From Streptomyces achromogenes (GTDB lineage: Bacteria; Actinomycetota; Actinomycetes; Streptomycetales; Streptomycetaceae): a DNA stretch of 64,000 bases. The stretch covers positions 4,898,001 through 4,962,000 of the forward strand of contig NZ_JAUSYH010000001.1 in assembly GCF_030816715.1 (NCBI RefSeq), read 5' to 3'. Positions within the stretch are counted from its first letter, which is position 1, and each line of letters opens with the position of its first letter. The translations under genes and the position numbers were made by a program. Shown here piece after piece: positions 9,140 through 18,359 of this stretch. The notes under the pieces were generated by a model. That model ran no database searches. It saw only the letters and a list, made by a program, of their open reading frames with translations, and was not told where the DNA came from.

Positions 9140-9221
9140 GGTGGACGACTCCTCGGGTGTGGGCGCGCGGGTGCGCACGCGTGGGTGTGGACGCGTGGGT
9201 GCGGGCGCGGGCGCGCGGGTG

Positions 9222-10337
9222 TCAGCCGACCGTCTCGAACCGGATGTCGTGGCGCCCGGTCCCGGAGGCGGCGAAGCTCAGCAGCCGCTCCCCCTCCGCG
9301 GTCAGTTCGGCGACGTCCCGGCGTGCCAGGGGGACGAAGGGCTCGACGACCAGGGTGGCGGCGTCCTTGGCGCGGTCGATCCGCCACAGGCCCCGCACGA
9401 AGCCGTCGATCAGGAAGGTGGCGCGGATGATGCCGTTGCTGGTGAAGACCCTCGGACGGTGCTCCGCCGCCATGATCCGTTCCCGGTCGGCGTGCGAGAG
9501 CAGGATGTTGTCGAACTCGGGCAGGTACCGGGCGGGCAGTTCCTCGGACGGGTCCGGCAGCCGAGTCCCGGCCAGGTCGTAGAGGACGGTCCCGCTCTCG
9601 TCCCGGTAGGTGCGCAGGGCCGGTCCGAGCCGGGTGAACGCCTCCTTCAGCCGGGTCAGGCCGGACCACTTCTGCATGTCCTTGACGCTCGCCGGGCCGA
9701 ACGCGGCCAGGTAGCGCCGTACATAGGTGTCGAGGGAGGCGTCCGGGTCGAGCCCGCGGCCCAGCCAGCGCTCGACGGTGGTGTGGGCGGCCTGGCCGCT
9801 GTGGCCCCAGAGCCCGCGCGGCGGGACCTGGACCAGCGGCACCAGGTTGCGCACGGTCTGCGCCAGCGCGCCCGCGTCGTGGCCCGGCAGGCGCTGCGCC
9901 ATCAGCGCGCCCAGCTCGGCGAAGGTGAGCGTGCGCTCCTCGGCCAGCTCCGCGCCCAGCTCGGCGATCTCGTCGGTGTCCAGGCCCGCGACCTGCCGGC
10001 CGAACTGCCCCTTGACCGTGCGGGCCAGCATCTCGGCCAGCAGCGGACGCAGGGCGAGGCAGTCGTCGTCGGTGACGAGGTGGATGGTGGAGCGCATCAG
10101 GGCGATGCGCACCACCTTCCGCTCCCGGACCAGGGCCGCCAGGTCCTCGACCGCGAAGTCCGCGAGCCGGGTCCACAGCCCGATGTACGGCGGGTTGGGG
10201 GCCTGGGCCTGCAACCCGGCCAGGTGGGCGACGGCCCGCACGGGCGGCATCGTGGACCGCTCGGCGAGCAACTGGCGGTGGATCAGCGCACGGTTGAGCG
10301 CCCGTACACCGAGGACCGGGCCTGCGGAGGTACTCAC
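9222..10337 (-). CDS. AlkZ-family (HTH_42) DNA glycosylase, likely self-resistance
   Basis: 371-aa protein with three winged-helix domains of the HTH_42/AlkZ-YcaQ family. AlkZ unhooks azinomycin crosslinks, and relatives in the hedamycin (HedH4) and trioxacarcin clusters excise the bulky guanine adducts of their own antibiotics. The catalytic QxQ motif is intact: L-Q43-A-Q45-APNPPY, at the place it occupies in AlkZ. GTG 10337 follows the reductase stop by two bases, so the two genes are translationally coupled. By family knowledge an AlkZ homologue inside a biosynthetic cluster predicts a DNA-alkylating product. Other HTH_42 proteins are housekeeping genes, but location and the Q-A-Q motif favour resistance. 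Confidence 0.85.
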   Translation of the reverse strand: MSTSAGPVLGVRALNRALIHRQLLAERSTMPPVRAVAHLAGLQAQAPNPPYIGLWTRLADFAVEDLAALVRERKVVRIALMRSTIHLVTDDDCLALRPLLAEMLARTVKGQFGRQVAGLDTDEIAELGAELAEERTLTFAELGALMAQRLPGHDAGALAQTVRNLVPLVQVPPRGLWGHSGQAAHTTVERWLGRGLDPDASLDTYVRRYLAAFGPASVKDMQKWSGLTRLKEAFTRLGPALRTYRDESGTVLYDLAGTRLPDPSEELPARYLPEFDNILLSHADRERIMAAEHRPRVFTSNGIIRATFLIDGFVRGLWRIDRAKDAATLVVEPFVPLARRDVAELTAEGERLLSFAASGTGRHDIRFETVG

Positions 10338-10339
10338 GG

Positions 10340-11353
10340 TCAGGACAACCTCACCAGCGCGGTGCCGGAGAGCCGGCCCTTCATCAGATCGATCATGGCC
10401 TGCGGCAGCGCGGCGACGCCGCCCTCCACCACGGTGTGCGGGAAGGAGATCCGGCCCTCGGCGAGCCACGCGCCGAACTGCGCGTTCCAGTCCTCGATCT
10501 GCTGCGGGGTGTGCAGGGTCGCGAAGCCCTGGAAGGACAGCTCGCGCGGGATGAGGCTCGTGAGGTCCAGCCGGGGGCGGGCGTCCTCGCCGTGCTGCGC
10601 GGCCAGTGAGCCGCAGAGCGCGAAGCGGGCCCCGGGGGCGGCCGCCTGCACCGCGGCCTCGAACTGCTCGCCGCCGACGTTGTCGAAGAAGACGGTGATC
10701 CCGTCGGGGGCCAGCTCGCGCAGCCGGTCGGCGACCGGGCCGTCGTGGTAGTCGAACGCCGCGTCGTAGCCGGCCTCCCGGACCAGGAAGTCGATCTTCT
10801 GCGGGGAGCCGGTGCTGCCGATGACCTTCGCCGCGCCGAGCGCCTTGGCGATGTGGGCGGCGAGGCAGCCGACGCCGGAGGAGGCGCCGGAGACGAACAC
10901 CACGTCGCCCTCGCGGACCTTGGCGATCTCGGCGAGTCCGCGCCAGGCCGTGGGCCCGTTGGAGAGGAAGTACTCGCTGCCGGGCAGCAGTTCGGGGTCC
11001 CGCTTGAAGAACTGCCCGGCGTAGCCCACGACATGGTCGCGCCAGCCGCTGAAGTGCTCGACCAGGTCGCCCACGGCCAGGTCGGGGCTGGCGGACTTCA
11101 CCACGGTGCCGACCGTGCGGCCCCACATGGGCTGGCCCAGCTGGAACACGGGGATCGGGATGTCCAGCGAGGACTGCATCTGGTCGCGGTAGACCGTGCC
11201 GAGGGACATCCAGTCGTTGCGGACCACCACCTGACCCGGCTCCGGCTCGGCCAGCTCCGTCACGGCGACCTCGAAGTGGTCGAGGGAGAGCTCGCCGTCC
11301 GGGTAGGAGACGAGCCGCACCTCCTGGCTCTTCGTCGGCGTCCCGTCGGACAT
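10340..11353 (-). CDS. NADP-dependent medium-chain reductase (alkenal/LTB4DH-like)
   Basis: 337-aa zinc-free MDR oxidoreductase. The nucleotide site is seen in VFVSGASSGVGCLAAHIAKALGA (residues about 150-172), and the family features SEYFLSNGPTAWRGL and FFDNVGGEQF are present. It reduces enone C=C bonds with NADPH in related proteins. It starts at ATG 11353 behind AAGGAG and is first in the minus-strand operon reductase-AlkZ-monooxygenase-response regulator. A role as a tailoring ene-reductase or in protection from electrophiles is inferred. It is divergent from the SnoaL-like gene, with a 235-base shared promoter region. Confidence 0.85.
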   Translation of the reverse strand: MSDGTPTKSQEVRLVSYPDGELSLDHFEVAVTELAEPEPGQVVVRNDWMSLGTVYRDQMQSSLDIPIPVFQLGQPMWGRTVGTVVKSASPDLAVGDLVEHFSGWRDHVVGYAGQFFKRDPELLPGSEYFLSNGPTAWRGLAEIAKVREGDVVFVSGASSGVGCLAAHIAKALGAAKVIGSTGSPQKIDFLVREAGYDAAFDYHDGPVADRLRELAPDGITVFFDNVGGEQFEAAVQAAAPGARFALCGSLAAQHGEDARPRLDLTSLIPRELSFQGFATLHTPQQIEDWNAQFGAWLAEGRISFPHTVVEGGVAALPQAMIDLMKGRLSGTALVRLS

Positions 11354-11588
11354 GTCGTCAGCTCCTTGTGCGAGGGATCGAAAGGTCGTGCTGTGCCGAG
11401 GGTGCGGGAGCGGTCTCGAAGGGAGGTCGCGCCCGGCTGGAGCGTCCGGGGCCGCGGACCGCACCGCGGCCATGATCGACGGGACGGGGCCCCGACGGCG
11501 GCGTTTCACCCACGCTCCAGCCGCTCTGGATCGGCGGGGTGCACGGTGCGGTTCCCGCGAACCACCGGACCGTCGAAAGGGGTGCACC

Positions 11589-12071
11589 GTGTCACCGACA
11601 CTGCAGCACTCGGAGCAGCACACCGGCCAGCACTCGGATCTCTCGTCGGAGATCGCCGCCTTCTACGCCCACCAGATGCCGCTGCTGGAGGCGCGTGACT
11701 TCGAGGCCTTCGTGCAGACCTTCACCGAGGACTGCTCCTTCGGCTACGAGGGCGCCTGGCAGCTGGGCAGCCGCCCCGCACTGCTGGAGGGCGTGCGCGC
11801 GAACATCTCCCGCTACGGGACCAGCACCATCCGGCACTGGTTCGAGAACCGCCGGGCCGAGCCGCAGCCGGACGGCGCCACCCGGGTCACCGCCACCTGT
11901 CTGGTCAGCGTCACCGACGAGAACGGCGACGTGACCTTCGAGCCGAGCTGTGTCGTCACCGACGAACTGGTGCGCACCGGGGAGGGGCTGCGCGCCAGGT
12001 CCCGGGTCATCCGCCACGACGTGCCCGACCCCGGCCGCTACTACGCCCGGCTCGCGGCCCAGCACAGCTGA
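11589..12071 (+). CDS. SnoaL/NTF2-like protein, polyketide tailoring (copy 1)
   Basis: 160-aa single-domain protein of the NTF2/SnoaL-like superfamily (SSEIAAFYAHQMPLLEARDF, TFTEDCSF, then HWFENR and TCLVSVTDENGDVTFEP). Such proteins serve in aromatic polyketide pathways as cyclases, hydroxylases or dehydratases. GTG 11589 is chosen for GAAAGGGG upstream. It is clearly paralogous to the protein at 20002-20463: both share TFTED, HWF, VTFEP/VDFEP and a DELVRT stretch with a following RVI. The exact reaction is not readable. It heads the run leading to the methyltransferase and type II PKS genes. Confidence 0.8.
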   Translation: MSPTLQHSEQHTGQHSDLSSEIAAFYAHQMPLLEARDFEAFVQTFTEDCSFGYEGAWQLGSRPALLEGVRANISRYGTSTIRHWFENRRAEPQPDGATRVTATCLVSVTDENGDVTFEPSCVVTDELVRTGEGLRARSRVIRHDVPDPGRYYARLAAQHS

Positions 12072-12084
12072 CCCGAGCCCCCAC

Positions 12085-12170
12085 GACCGGCACCGTCCGG
12101 CACCGACCGGCACCGTCCGGCCCGACCGGCGCCGTCCGGTACGACCCGCTCGACCGGCACCGACCGGCAC
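12085..12170. repeat. Tandem CACCGWCCGG-type repeats
   Basis: The 118-base spacer between the SnoaL-like and methyltransferase genes is built of about eight degenerate 10-bp units (CACCGTCCGG / CACCGACCGG and variants). No gene fits here. Confidence 0.6.
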
Positions 12171-12189
12171 GATTGGAGCAGAGAGAGCC

Positions 12190-13233
12190 ATGACCACTCC
12201 CGCACTTCCCTCCCTCGAAGCCCGGGTGAAGCTGTACCGGATCGGCATGGGCTTCGCGGCCCTGCAGTTCGTCCAGGCCGCCGTCGACCTGAAGGTGGCC
12301 GACGCGCTGGACGACGAGCCGCTCGGCGCCGAGGAGCTCGCGAAGGCCGTCGGCGCGGACCCGGACGCGCTCGGCCGGCTGCTGCGCGCGCTGTCCTGCC
12401 ACGGGTTCTTCGAGGCCGTCGAGGACGGCCGGTTCCGCCACACCGAGCTGTCGCGGATGATCCGTCAGGACTCCACCTGGGGCGCCCCCGACGTCATCCG
12501 CTTCGGGTGGCTGCACGTGCCGGTCTCGGTGCTGCACCACACCGCGGACGCGGTGCGCACCGGCGAGGCGGCCTTCCCCAAGGTCTTCGGCACCCAGGCG
12601 CAGAGCTACTTCGTCAACGACGACCCCGAGGCCGGCGCGATCTTCAACCGGGCGATGACCGCCAACACCATCCTGCTCAACAACGCCCCCGCGCTGGTGG
12701 CGGCGCTCGCCCCGCGTCCCGGCGAGACGGTCATGGACGTGGGCGGCGGCCAGGGTCAGCTGCTGCTGCAGCTCATGGAGGCGTACCCCGACATCCACGG
12801 GGTGCTGCTCGAGCTGGAGCAGGTGCTGCCGGGCGTCGACGAACGGCTGCGGGCGGGCGGTGCGCTGGCCGCCCGCGCCGAACTGCTCGCCGGGGACTGC
12901 CGCGAGTCCGTGCCGGGCGGAGCGGACACCTATCTGTACAAGCACATGATGTACATGTGGGACGACGACACGGTCGTCGCGATCCTGCGCAACACCGCGC
13001 GGGCCGCGGCCTCCGGCGCCCGGGTTGTCGTCGTCGACATGCTGCTGGGCGGCGACAGCCCGTTCGAGGAGATCTGCACCGCCGTCGACCTGCTGATGGT
13101 GCTCATGGGCGGCGGGAAGCGGCGCAGCGTCGACCAGTTCGCGGCGCTGTTCGAGCAGGCCGGCCTCGACTACCAGGGCGCGCGGAGCATCGAGGGCGAC
13201 CAGTCGGTCCTGCTGACCGCGCTCGTCCCGTAG
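12190..13233 (+). CDS. SAM-dependent O-methyltransferase (plant COMT / DnrK type)
   Basis: 347 aa. The N-terminal helical dimerisation domain (FAALQFVQAAVDLKVADAL, a winged helix to about residue 105) is followed by a Rossmann domain with SAM motif VMDVGGGQGQLLLQLM (about 180-195). The family signature appears as YKHMMYMWDDDTVVAILR, where the usual KHxLHDWxD is changed to KHMMYMWDD. It methylates phenolic hydroxyls of aromatic polyketides in related systems. ATG 12190 has GAGAGAG upstream. The altered His/Asp region may matter for catalysis, since some members have lost methyl transfer and gained other reactions. Confidence 0.88.
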   Translation: MTTPALPSLEARVKLYRIGMGFAALQFVQAAVDLKVADALDDEPLGAEELAKAVGADPDALGRLLRALSCHGFFEAVEDGRFRHTELSRMIRQDSTWGAPDVIRFGWLHVPVSVLHHTADAVRTGEAAFPKVFGTQAQSYFVNDDPEAGAIFNRAMTANTILLNNAPALVAALAPRPGETVMDVGGGQGQLLLQLMEAYPDIHGVLLELEQVLPGVDERLRAGGALAARAELLAGDCRESVPGGADTYLYKHMMYMWDDDTVVAILRNTARAAASGARVVVVDMLLGGDSPFEEICTAVDLLMVLMGGGKRRSVDQFAALFEQAGLDYQGARSIEGDQSVLLTALVP

Positions 13234-13321
13234 GAGCGCCGGGGCGTCGGGGCGTCGGGCACCTCCGGGGTCCCGTGGGCCGTCCTGGATCCCCGGGGCG
13301 GCCGGATCGCAGCGGAGCAAC

Positions 13322-13352
13322 AGGGGTGGGAACGCCGTGGGCGTCCCGCCCC
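13322..13352 (+). terminator. Imperfect hairpin after the methyltransferase gene
   Basis: AGGGGTGGGAACGCC pairs, with a mismatch and G-U pairs, with GGGCGTCCCGCCCCT. It lies about 90 bases after the methyltransferase stop, in a 237-base spacer that otherwise shows nothing. Confidence 0.4.
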
Positions 13353-13470
13353 TGACGCATGCCGGGGCGCGGGTGGCGCTTGAGGCGGGGTCCGCCGTGA
13401 CACGAGCGGGCTGCCCGAACGTGGCGTGAACGGACCCCTGCCACCATTCGCAGACTTTCGGGAGACAGCC

Positions 13471-14127
13471 ATGCCGCACCTGCTGCACATCGACTCCTCC
13501 GCCGTGTCCCGGGGCTCGGTCTCCCGGGAACTGGCCAAGACCTTCCGCCGGGCGTGGCAGAAGGAGAACCCGGACGGCGTCGTCACCTACCGGGACCTGG
13601 GCGCCGTGCCCGTGCCGCCGCTGACCGAGGCGGGCGTCACCGCGGGGTTCGTCCCGCCGGCCGCGCACGACGGTCACCAGCGCGCCGCCATGCTGCTGCG
13701 CGACGAACTCGTCGAGGAGCTGCTGGCCGCCGACACGCTGCTGGTGAGCACCCCGATGTACAACTGGTCGATCCCCTCCACGCTCAAGGCGTGGCTCGAC
13801 CAGGTGCTGGTCAACGACCGCACGATCACCTTCGACGGCAGCCCCGGACCGCTGGCCGGGCGTCCCGCGACCGTGGTCGCCAGCTACGGCGGCGGCTACA
13901 GCCCGGGCGCTCCCATGGAGAAGGCCAACCACTGCGGCCCGTACCTGCAGACCGTGTTCGGCACCGGTCTCGGCCTGGACGTCGAGATCATCGCCGCCCA
14001 GCTGTCGCTGGCCCCCCGGGTGCCCGCGATGGCCGCGCTCGTGCCGCTCGCCGAGCAGTCGCTGGCGCAGGCGCACCAGGCGGCCGAGAAGCGGGCCCGC
14101 GAGGTGTCCGCCGTGCTGGTGCGGTGA
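13471..14127 (+). CDS. FMN-dependent NADH quinone reductase / azoreductase family
   Basis: 218-aa flavodoxin-like reductase of the AzoR family: HIDSSAVSRGSVSRELA (phosphate-binding loop for FMN), STPMYNWSIPSTLKAWLDQV (about residues 92-111) and SYGGGYSPG. Members reduce quinones by two electrons or provide reduced flavin. In an aromatic polyketide cluster it may set the redox state of the anthraquinone or feed the group D monooxygenase. ATG 13471 is preceded by GGGAGA. It stands alone, between a 237-base spacer and a 72-base spacer before the ketosynthase genes. Confidence 0.85.
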   Translation: MPHLLHIDSSAVSRGSVSRELAKTFRRAWQKENPDGVVTYRDLGAVPVPPLTEAGVTAGFVPPAAHDGHQRAAMLLRDELVEELLAADTLLVSTPMYNWSIPSTLKAWLDQVLVNDRTITFDGSPGPLAGRPATVVASYGGGYSPGAPMEKANHCGPYLQTVFGTGLGLDVEIIAAQLSLAPRVPAMAALVPLAEQSLAQAHQAAEKRAREVSAVLVR

Positions 14128-14199
14128 TTGTCGAGTCAGTCACGAGCCAGACGCCGCATTCTCGTACAAACCAACGTGCATTGATCCAGGAGGCCATCG

Positions 14200-15468
14200 G
14201 TGTCCCGTCGCGCTGTGATCACCGGGCTCGGCGTCATTTCGCCAGGTGCCATAGGTGTCAAGGAATATTGGAGCCTACTTGCCGAGGGCAGGACGGCGAC
14301 CAGGGCGATCTCCCACTTCGATCCCTCGGCCTTCCGCTCCCGCATCGCGGGCGAGGTCGACTTCCACCCGCTGAAGTCGGGGCTCACCCCGCAGGACGTG
14401 CGCCGCCTCGACCGGGCCGCGCAGTTCGCCGTGGTCGCCGGCCGGGAAGCCGTCGCGGACGCGGGCCTGCAGTTCGACGTCATGGACCCCACCCGGGTCG
14501 GCGTCGCCCTCGGCTCCGCCGTCGGCTGCACCACCAGTCTGGAGCGTGAGTTCACCATCGGCAGTGACGGCGGCCGGCTCTGGGAGGTCGACCAGGGCTA
14601 CACCGTCCCCCATCTGTACGACTACGTGAACCCCAGCTCGATGGCGGCCGAGCTCGCCACGCAGACCGGCGCGGAGGGACCGGTCACGCTGGTCTCCACC
14701 GGCTGCACCTCCGGCATCGACTCGGTGGGCTACGCGGCCCGGCTGATCGAGGAGGGCAGCGCCGACGTCGTCGTCAGCGGAGGCACGGAGGCCCCGCTGT
14801 CGCCGATCACGGTGGTCTGCTTCGACGTGCTCCGCGCGAGCTCCACCCGCAACGACGACCCCGAGCACGCCTGCCGCCCCTTCGACAAGACCCGCGACGG
14901 TCTGGTGCTGGCCGAGGGCTGCGCGATCGTCGTCGTCGAGGAGCTCGAGCACGCACGGGCCCGCGGCGCGCAGATCTACGGCGAGATCGCCGGGTACGCC
15001 TCGCGCTGCAACGCGTACCACATGACCGGTCTCGAGTCCGAGGGCAAGGACATGGCCTCGGCGATCGAGGTGGCGATGGACGAGGCGCGGATCCTGCCCC
15101 CGTACATCGACTACATCAACGCGCACGGCTCGGGCACCAAGCAGAACGACCTGCACGAGACGGGCGCCTTCAAGCGCAGCCTCGGCGAGGACGCCTTCAC
15201 CACGCCGATCAGCGGCTTCAAGTCGATGATCGGTCACTCGCTGGGCGCGATCGGCTCGCTGGAGATCGCCGGCTGCCTCCTCGCCATGCGCGAGGGGCTG
15301 ATCCCGCCCACGGCCAACCTCAACGAACCCGACCCGCTGTGCGACCTGGACTACGTGCCCAACGTGGCCCGCGAGAAGCGGCTCAACACCGTGCTGACCG
15401 TCGGCAGCGGCTTCGGCGGCTTCCAGAGCGCGATGATCCTGCGAAACGTACGAGGAGCGAAGCGATGA
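14200..15468 (+). CDS. Type II PKS ketosynthase alpha (KS-alpha)
   Basis: 422-aa catalytic half of the KS/CLF heterodimer that builds the poly-beta-ketone. The thiolase fold is complete, with nucleophile C169 in VSTGCTSGIDS and catalytic H309 (NAHGSGTKQND) and H346 (MIGHSLGA). GTG 14200 follows an excellent CCAGGAGG site. It overlaps CLF by four bases (ATGA), the usual coupling for this pair. The expected next gene, a small type II ACP, is absent: CLF is followed directly by a carboxylase. Its starter probably comes from the type I operon at 22.8-32 kb. Confidence 0.95.
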   Translation: MSRRAVITGLGVISPGAIGVKEYWSLLAEGRTATRAISHFDPSAFRSRIAGEVDFHPLKSGLTPQDVRRLDRAAQFAVVAGREAVADAGLQFDVMDPTRVGVALGSAVGCTTSLEREFTIGSDGGRLWEVDQGYTVPHLYDYVNPSSMAAELATQTGAEGPVTLVSTGCTSGIDSVGYAARLIEEGSADVVVSGGTEAPLSPITVVCFDVLRASSTRNDDPEHACRPFDKTRDGLVLAEGCAIVVVEELEHARARGAQIYGEIAGYASRCNAYHMTGLESEGKDMASAIEVAMDEARILPPYIDYINAHGSGTKQNDLHETGAFKRSLGEDAFTTPISGFKSMIGHSLGAIGSLEIAGCLLAMREGLIPPTANLNEPDPLCDLDYVPNVAREKRLNTVLTVGSGFGGFQSAMILRNVRGAKR

Positions 15469-16682
15469 CCAGGCGAGCAGTGGTGACCGGAATCGGCATC
15501 GCGGCGCCCAACGGGCTGGGTCCGACGTCGTACTGGCGGGCGCTGATGGCCGGCCAGTCCGGCATCCGCCGGGTGACCAAGTTCGACATCTCGAAGTACC
15601 GCTGCAAACTCGGCGGCGAGATACCCGACTTCGTGCCCGACCGGCATCTGCAGGACCGCATCCTGCCCCAGTCCGACCACATCACCCGGCTGTCGCTGGT
15701 GGCCACCGACTGGGCGCTGCGCCAGGCCGGGGTCCGAGGCGGCGACGTCCCCACCGACGAGATGGGCGTGGTCACCGCGGCCTCCGGCGGCGGCTACGAG
15801 TTCGGCCAGCGGGAACTGGCCAAGCTGCACCACCAGGGCCCGGAGTACGTCAGCGCCTATCAGTCGTTCGCGTGGTTCTACGCGGTCAACACGGGCCAGA
15901 TATCCATCAGGCACAAGATGCACGGGCCCGGCGCCGTGGTGATCAGCGAGCAGGCCGGCGGGATCGACGCGATCGGCCACGCCCGGCGGCAGCTGCGGGA
16001 CGGCGCCAACCTCATGCTCACCGGCGGCATCGACAGCACGCTGTGCCCGTGGGCCTGGGTCGCCCACCAGGCCACCGGCCGGATCAGCCGCAGCTCGGAC
16101 CCGACGCGGGCCTATCTGCCCTTCGACGAGCGCGCAGGCGGTTACGTCCCCGGCGAGGGCGGCGCGATCATGGTGCTGGAGACGCCGGAGAGCGCGAAGA
16201 AACGGCTCGGCACCACCGTCTTCGGCGAGATCGCCGGGTACGCCTCCACCTTCGACCCGGGCACCCCCGGCCGGCCGCCGGGTCTTCAGCGGGCCATCGA
16301 GATGGCGCTGGGCGACGCCGGCATGGACGCCTCCGACATCGACGTCGTCTTCGCCGACGCGGTGGGCGAGGCCGAACTGGACCAGGTGGAGGCGGAGGCT
16401 CTCAAGGAGGTCTTCGGCCCGCACGGCGTCCCGGTCGCCGCGCCCAAGACCATGACCGGACGGCTGTTCGCCGGCGGCGCCTCCCTCGACGTCGCCACGG
16501 CGCTGCTGTCGATGTTCTGGAGCGCCATCCCGCCCGCCGTCGGCGTCCGGGAGGCCGTGCCCGAGTACGAGATGGACCTCGTGGTCGGCGAGCCGCGGCA
16601 GGGCCCGGTCCGGTCGGCGCTGATCGTCGCCCGCGGGCACGGCGGCTTCAACTCGGCGATGGTGGTGCGCCAGCTCCGCTGA
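15465..16682 (+). CDS. Chain length factor (KS-beta)
   Basis: 405-aa partner of KS-alpha. The nucleophile Cys is replaced by Gln (Q163 in VISEQAGGIDA), the signature of CLF, and the second His region is degenerate (PKTMTGRLFAGGA). It sets chain length and helps priming. ATG 15465 overlaps the KS-alpha stop. The gate residues cannot be turned into a carbon count by eye. It is followed after 52 bases by the carboxylase gene with its own GAAAGGG site. Confidence 0.95.
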   Translation: MTRRAVVTGIGIAAPNGLGPTSYWRALMAGQSGIRRVTKFDISKYRCKLGGEIPDFVPDRHLQDRILPQSDHITRLSLVATDWALRQAGVRGGDVPTDEMGVVTAASGGGYEFGQRELAKLHHQGPEYVSAYQSFAWFYAVNTGQISIRHKMHGPGAVVISEQAGGIDAIGHARRQLRDGANLMLTGGIDSTLCPWAWVAHQATGRISRSSDPTRAYLPFDERAGGYVPGEGGAIMVLETPESAKKRLGTTVFGEIAGYASTFDPGTPGRPPGLQRAIEMALGDAGMDASDIDVVFADAVGEAELDQVEAEALKEVFGPHGVPVAAPKTMTGRLFAGGASLDVATALLSMFWSAIPPAVGVREAVPEYEMDLVVGEPRQGPVRSALIVARGHGGFNSAMVVRQLR

Positions 16683-16734
16683 GCGCCGCAGCAGTCCGTC
16701 ATCGTCATCGACATGTCGCAACGAAAGGGCATTC

Positions 16735-18357
16735 ATGCTGACGTCAGTCGCCGAGTCGTCCGGGAGCGCGATACTCCCGGACGACCTCGAGGAGGCCGTC
16801 CAACGCAACGACCTGCGGACCCGCACCGAGGAGCTCGCCCGGCTCAAGGCGGTCATCCGCGAGGGACCGAGCGTCGAGGCGACCGCAGCCCAGCGCGCCA
16901 AGGGCAAACTCACCGTCAGGGAGCGCATCGAGCTGCTCTTCGACGAGGGGACGTTCCTCGAGATCGAGGCGTTCCGCAAGCACCGGGCGACCGCGTTCGG
17001 GCTGGCGAACAAACGCCCCCACACCGACGGGGTCGTCGTCGGCTGGGGACTGGTCCACGGGCAGAAGGTCTTCGCCTACGCGCACGACTTCCGGATGTTC
17101 GGAGGCGCCCTGGGCGAGGCGCACGCCGCGAAGATCCACAAGCTGATGGACATGGCCCTCGCCGCCGGCGCCCCGCTGGTCAGCCTGTGCGACGGGGCGG
17201 GGGCCCGGATCCAGGAGGGCGTCACGGCGCTCGCCGGCTACGGCGGGATCTTCCGCCGCAACGCCCAGGCGTCCGGCGTCATCCCGCAGATCAGCGTGAT
17301 CCTCGGACCGTGCGCGGGCGGGGCCGCCTACTCGCCCGCGCTGACCGACTTCGTGTTCATGGTCCGGGACGTGGCGCAGATGTTCATCACCGGCCCGGAC
17401 GTGGTCCAGGCCGTCACCGGCGAGCACATCAGCATGAACGGCCTCGGCGGGGCGGACGTCCACGCCGGCGTCTCCGGCGTCTCCTCGTTCGTCTACGACG
17501 ACGAGTACGCCTGCATCGCCGACGTCCGGTACCTGCTGTCGCTGCTGCCCGCCAACAACCGCGCCCTGCCCCCGGTCGTCCCCTGCACGGACCCGGTGGA
17601 CCGCAGGAACGACGCCCTGCTCGACCTCGTCCCGTCGTCGGCCAACCAGGCCTACGACATCCTCCAGGTGATCGAGGAGATCGTCGACGACGGCGAGTAC
17701 TTCGAGGTGCAGCCGAACTGGGCGGGCAACATCGTCTGCGCGCTGGCCCGGATGGGCGGCCGGCTGGTCGGCGTGGTCGCCAACCAGCCCATGGTCTCGG
17801 CCGGCACCCTCGACATCGACGCGTCCGACAAGGGCGCACGTTTCGTCCAGATGTGCGACTCGTTCAACATCCCGCTGGTGACCCTGGTCGACGTTCCCGG
17901 CTTCCTGCCGGGCCGTGAGCAGGAACACCAGGGGATCATCCGGCACGGGGCGAAGCTGCTCTACGCCTACTGCGTCGCCACCGTCCCCCGCATCCAGCTG
18001 ATCCTGCGCAAGGCGTACGGCGGCGCCTGGATCGTCATGGACTCGCGGTCCATCGGGACGGACCTGTCCCTGGCCTGGCCCACCAACGAGATCGCGGTGA
18101 TGGGCGCCGAGGGCGCGGCGAACGTCATCTTCCGCCGGGAGATCGCGGCGTCGGGCGATCCGCAGGAAACCCGGGAGCAGTGCATCCGGTCCTACCAGGA
18201 GGAGTTGATGCATCCCTACTACGCGGCCGAGCACGGGCTGGTCGACGACGTCATCGACCCCGCGCACACCCGGGAGACCCTCGTCCGGGCGCTGGAGATG
18301 CTGGAGGGCAAGCGTGCCTCCCTGGCGCCGCGCAAACACGGCAACCCCCCGATGTAG
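16735..18357 (+). CDS. Acyl-CoA carboxylase beta (carboxyltransferase) subunit
   Basis: 540-aa AccB/PccB-type carboxyltransferase transferring CO2 from biotin to acyl-CoA. Both crotonase-fold halves are present, with oxyanion-hole glycines in LCDGAGARIQEG, GPCAGGAAYSPAL and RKAYGGAWIVM. The residue known to set substrate choice in Streptomyces complexes (Asp422 in PccB, Ile/Cys in AccB) is I433 here, which favours acetyl-CoA use and hence malonyl-CoA supply. ATG 16735 has GAAAGGG upstream. The epsilon subunit follows 2 bases later. No biotinylated alpha subunit is in the window, so it must borrow the chromosomal one. Confidence 0.93.
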   Translation: MLTSVAESSGSAILPDDLEEAVQRNDLRTRTEELARLKAVIREGPSVEATAAQRAKGKLTVRERIELLFDEGTFLEIEAFRKHRATAFGLANKRPHTDGVVVGWGLVHGQKVFAYAHDFRMFGGALGEAHAAKIHKLMDMALAAGAPLVSLCDGAGARIQEGVTALAGYGGIFRRNAQASGVIPQISVILGPCAGGAAYSPALTDFVFMVRDVAQMFITGPDVVQAVTGEHISMNGLGGADVHAGVSGVSSFVYDDEYACIADVRYLLSLLPANNRALPPVVPCTDPVDRRNDALLDLVPSSANQAYDILQVIEEIVDDGEYFEVQPNWAGNIVCALARMGGRLVGVVANQPMVSAGTLDIDASDKGARFVQMCDSFNIPLVTLVDVPGFLPGREQEHQGIIRHGAKLLYAYCVATVPRIQLILRKAYGGAWIVMDSRSIGTDLSLAWPTNEIAVMGAEGAANVIFRREIAASGDPQETREQCIRSYQEELMHPYYAAEHGLVDDVIDPAHTRETLVRALEMLEGKRASLAPRKHGNPPM

Positions 18358-18359
18358 CC

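Noticed and set aside
10338..11126. Long N-terminal extension of the AlkZ-like protein
   Set aside because: It is the off-frame shadow of the reductase gene; the winged-helix family starts at about 10337.
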